A stretch of DNA of 7,317 nucleotides from Candidatus Omnitrophota bacterium (GTDB lineage Bacteria; Omnitrophota; Gorgyraeia; Aquiviventales; Aquiviventaceae), in the NCBI GenBank assembly GCA_016206675.1, contig JACQRD010000014.1, forward strand, positions 1 through 7,317, written 5' to 3'. Position numbers and translations under genes: made by a program. Under the pieces are notes generated by a model that was not told where the DNA came from, ran no database searches, and saw only the letters and a list, made by a program, of their open reading frames with translations. Of the stretch, positions 6,378 to 7,317 are shown piece by piece. Position 1 is the stretch's first letter. Each line of letters starts with the position of its first letter.

Positions 6378-7031
6378 TCAGCTGCTGGTGTCGCCTGACC
6401 ATCCGAATTGACCGACCAGCGGCACGAACACGCACTCCGCCACCGGGCGCTGGACGATTGCACCGTTGCGGCGCTCCACCTCAACAAGCATCTGCGAGTG
6501 CTGCGAGCCCACCGGCAGGACCATGCGGCCCTGCGGGGCCAGCTGCTCCAGCAGCGGTTGCGGCACGTCGGGCGCGGCGGCGCTGACGATAATGGCGTCA
6601 TACGGGGCGGCCTCCGGCCAGCCGAGCGACCCGTTGGCAGGGGCCGCATGCACGTTCAGGTAGCCCAGGCTCGCCAGCCGCTGCTTGGCAGCACGGCAGA
6701 GCTCGGGGATGCGCTCAATGCTGTAGACTTCCAGTGCGAGCTCCGCCAGGATGGCGGTCTGGTAGCCTGAGCCGGTGCCGATCTCCAGCACCCGCTCATG
6801 GCCGTGCAGGCGCAGGGAGCTGACCATCAAGGCGACGATGAAGGGCTGGCTGATCGTCTGGCCCTGATCGATCGGAATCGGATGGTCGGCGTAGGCCTCG
6901 CGCTGGTAGTCCGCCGGCACGAAGAGCTGGCGCGGCACTTTCCGGAAGGCCGCCAGCACCCGCGCTTGCGCAATGCCGCGCGCCTGCAGCTGCTCCTGCA
7001 CCATCCGCTCCCGCTCCGCCTCAAAGCTCAT
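6378..7031 (-). CDS. pcm: Protein-L-isoaspartate O-methyltransferase
   Basis: Pcm uses S-adenosylmethionine to methylate isoaspartyl residues in damaged proteins, starting their repair in the cytoplasm. The 217-residue product opens MSFEAERERMVQEQLQARGI, and has AYADHPIPIDQGQTISQPF (47-64), the conserved substrate-binding block. VLEIGTGSGYQTAILA (81-96) is SAM motif I, followed by VYSIERIPEL. GSLGWPEAAPYDAIIVSAAAP (134-154) and GRMVLPVG (168-175) complete the family pattern. The usual GDG before the GW motif is A132-N133-G134 here, an unusual change close to the SAM site. The start at 7031 is chosen because AGAGGTGG lies just upstream and the family N-terminus begins here. The frame is open to 7067 but that extension lies in the palindromic element. 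The start overlaps the TGA of a 47-codon frame. Confidence 0.95.
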   Translation of the reverse strand: MSFEAERERMVQEQLQARGIAQARVLAAFRKVPRQLFVPADYQREAYADHPIPIDQGQTISQPFIVALMVSSLRLHGHERVLEIGTGSGYQTAILAELALEVYSIERIPELCRAAKQRLASLGYLNVHAAPANGSLGWPEAAPYDAIIVSAAAPDVPQPLLEQLAPQGRMVLPVGSQHSQMLVEVERRNGAIVQRPVAECVFVPLVGQFGWSGDTSS

Positions 7032-7171
7032 CCCACCACCTCTGCCGGCTTGCCGGAGGCAAGCCACGAAGCCACTTCAAGCACCAGTAGCACCTCGATG
7101 GTAGTGGTTTCGCAACGGCCTCCAAGGGCGGAAACAAGTCGATGGCCGTTGGGCAGAGGTGGTGGGATCAT
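7028..7171 (-). CDS. Possible 47-residue ORF running through the palindromic element
   Basis: The frame begins MIPPPLPNGHRLVSALGG and ends KPAEVVG. It is joined by ATGA overlaps to the glycosyltransferase stop upstream and to the pcm start downstream. A TTTIEVLLVLEVASWLAS stretch could form a short hydrophobic helix. It has no recognised family and is wholly encoded by a structured inverted-repeat element, so it may be an accident of that element. Its translation would nonetheless carry ribosomes through the hairpins to the pcm start. Confidence 0.25.
   Translation of the reverse strand: MIPPPLPNGHRLVSALGGRCETTTIEVLLVLEVASWLASGKPAEVVG
7030..7168. mobile_element. MITE-like palindromic element with cloverleaf architecture
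   Basis: Perfect 17-bp terminal inverted repeats, ATCCCACCACCTCTGCC (7030-7046) and its complement (7152-7168), enclose three hairpins. H1 pairs 7144-7151 with 7113-7120 (8 bp, 23-nt loop). H3 pairs 7103-7112 with 7067-7076 (4 bp, one A-C mismatch, 5 bp, plus an inner ACCA/TGGT). H2 is GGCTTGCC, GGA, GGCAAGCC (7047-7065). All stems abut, leaving one unpaired base (7066). If the ends are taken at 7031 and 7167, TGA stands on both sides as a possible 3-bp target duplication. There is no transposase gene, so any movement would be in trans. It could alternatively be a structured RNA or a REP/BIME-like sequence. Confidence 0.75.
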
Positions 7172-7317
7172 CGGGTGACGAGATGGCGCAGGATCAGCCC
7201 GAGAAACCGGAGGCCGTCGCGCACCGGCTTGATGTGGCTGCGCTGGCCGGCTTCGTAAATCGTCCGCACGGGCACGGAGACGATCTTCCACCGCTTCGCC
7301 GCCGCGTTGAGCAGCAG
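7168..7317 (-). CDS. Family 2 glycosyltransferase, C-terminal end (runs off the window)
   Basis: Only the last 49 residues are present. The stretch VPVRTIYEAGQRSHIKPVRD followed by GLRFLGLILRHLVTR is characteristic of the C-terminus of GT2 enzymes of the dolichyl-phosphate-mannose/polyprenol type, which transfer sugars from nucleotide donors to lipid or protein acceptors at the cytoplasmic membrane. The catalytic DXD region lies outside the window, so donor and acceptor cannot be inferred. The TGA stop at 7168-7170 overlaps an ATG and abuts the palindromic element that separates it from pcm. Confidence 0.8.
   Translation of the reverse strand: MLLNAAAKRWKIVSVPVRTIYEAGQRSHIKPVRDGLRFLGLILRHLVTR

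Noticed and set aside
7047..7065. Rho-independent terminator (8-bp stem GGCTTGCC/GGCAAGCC)
   Set aside because: No T run follows on either strand, and it abuts the terminal repeat of the palindromic element, which explains it better.
7032..7067. Upstream start of pcm at 7067
   Set aside because: The extra 12 residues lie inside the palindromic element, and a good Shine-Dalgarno serves the start at 7031.
7030..7168. tRNA gene, because of the cloverleaf shape
   Set aside because: The closing stem is 17 bp, arm sizes and loops do not match tRNA, and there is no T-loop or anticodon-arm consensus.

Overview
This is a gene-dense bacterial window of high G+C with every supportable gene on the minus strand, so transcription runs from position 7317 towards position 1. 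The gene set (EF-P, type II dehydroquinase, RmuC, a DUF1844 protein, a Memo-family AmrB, a secreted M16 peptidase, ribosomal protein S21, Pcm) points to a Gram-negative-type bacterium. A deep-branching lineage such as Nitrospirota or Methylomirabilota is a guess from gene style, not something the sequence proves.

Right end (7317 to 6378): the last 49 codons of a family 2 glycosyltransferase, then pcm (protein-L-isoaspartate methyltransferase). Between them lies a compact palindromic element of about 139 bp. It has perfect 17-bp terminal inverted repeats and three internal hairpins that abut almost base for base, giving a cloverleaf-like four-way junction. It sits in what looks like an ancestral ATGA stop/start overlap, is flanked by TGA on both sides, carries an open 47-codon frame, and supplies the Shine-Dalgarno and the first two bases of the ATG of pcm. 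This is the most unusual object in the window.

Centre (6377 to 3355): a 130-bp intergenic stretch holds a fully consensus sigma-70-type promoter (TTGACA, 18 bp, TATAAT) with a very short leader before rpsU. After rpsU comes a large exported M16 peptidase with an active first half and a degenerate second half. The same promoter could read the whole downstream train.

Left part (3305 to 1): amrB, a DUF1844 gene, rmuC, a Trm112/YcaR-like zinc-ribbon gene, aroQ and the start of efp. Most are joined by ATGA-type overlaps or gaps under 60 bp, suggesting a translationally coupled operon mixing housekeeping, translation and DNA-maintenance genes. The two larger gaps in this train (M16 to amrB, aroQ to efp) are filled with short degenerate tandem repeats, a GTGGACT heptamer and a CACAGAAG octamer. 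In both cases the upstream gene reads into the repeat to find its stop, giving its protein a non-homologous tail.

No plus-strand gene, tRNA, rRNA, CRISPR array or transposase gene was found. Long plus-strand frames opposite the real genes are high-G+C shadows.
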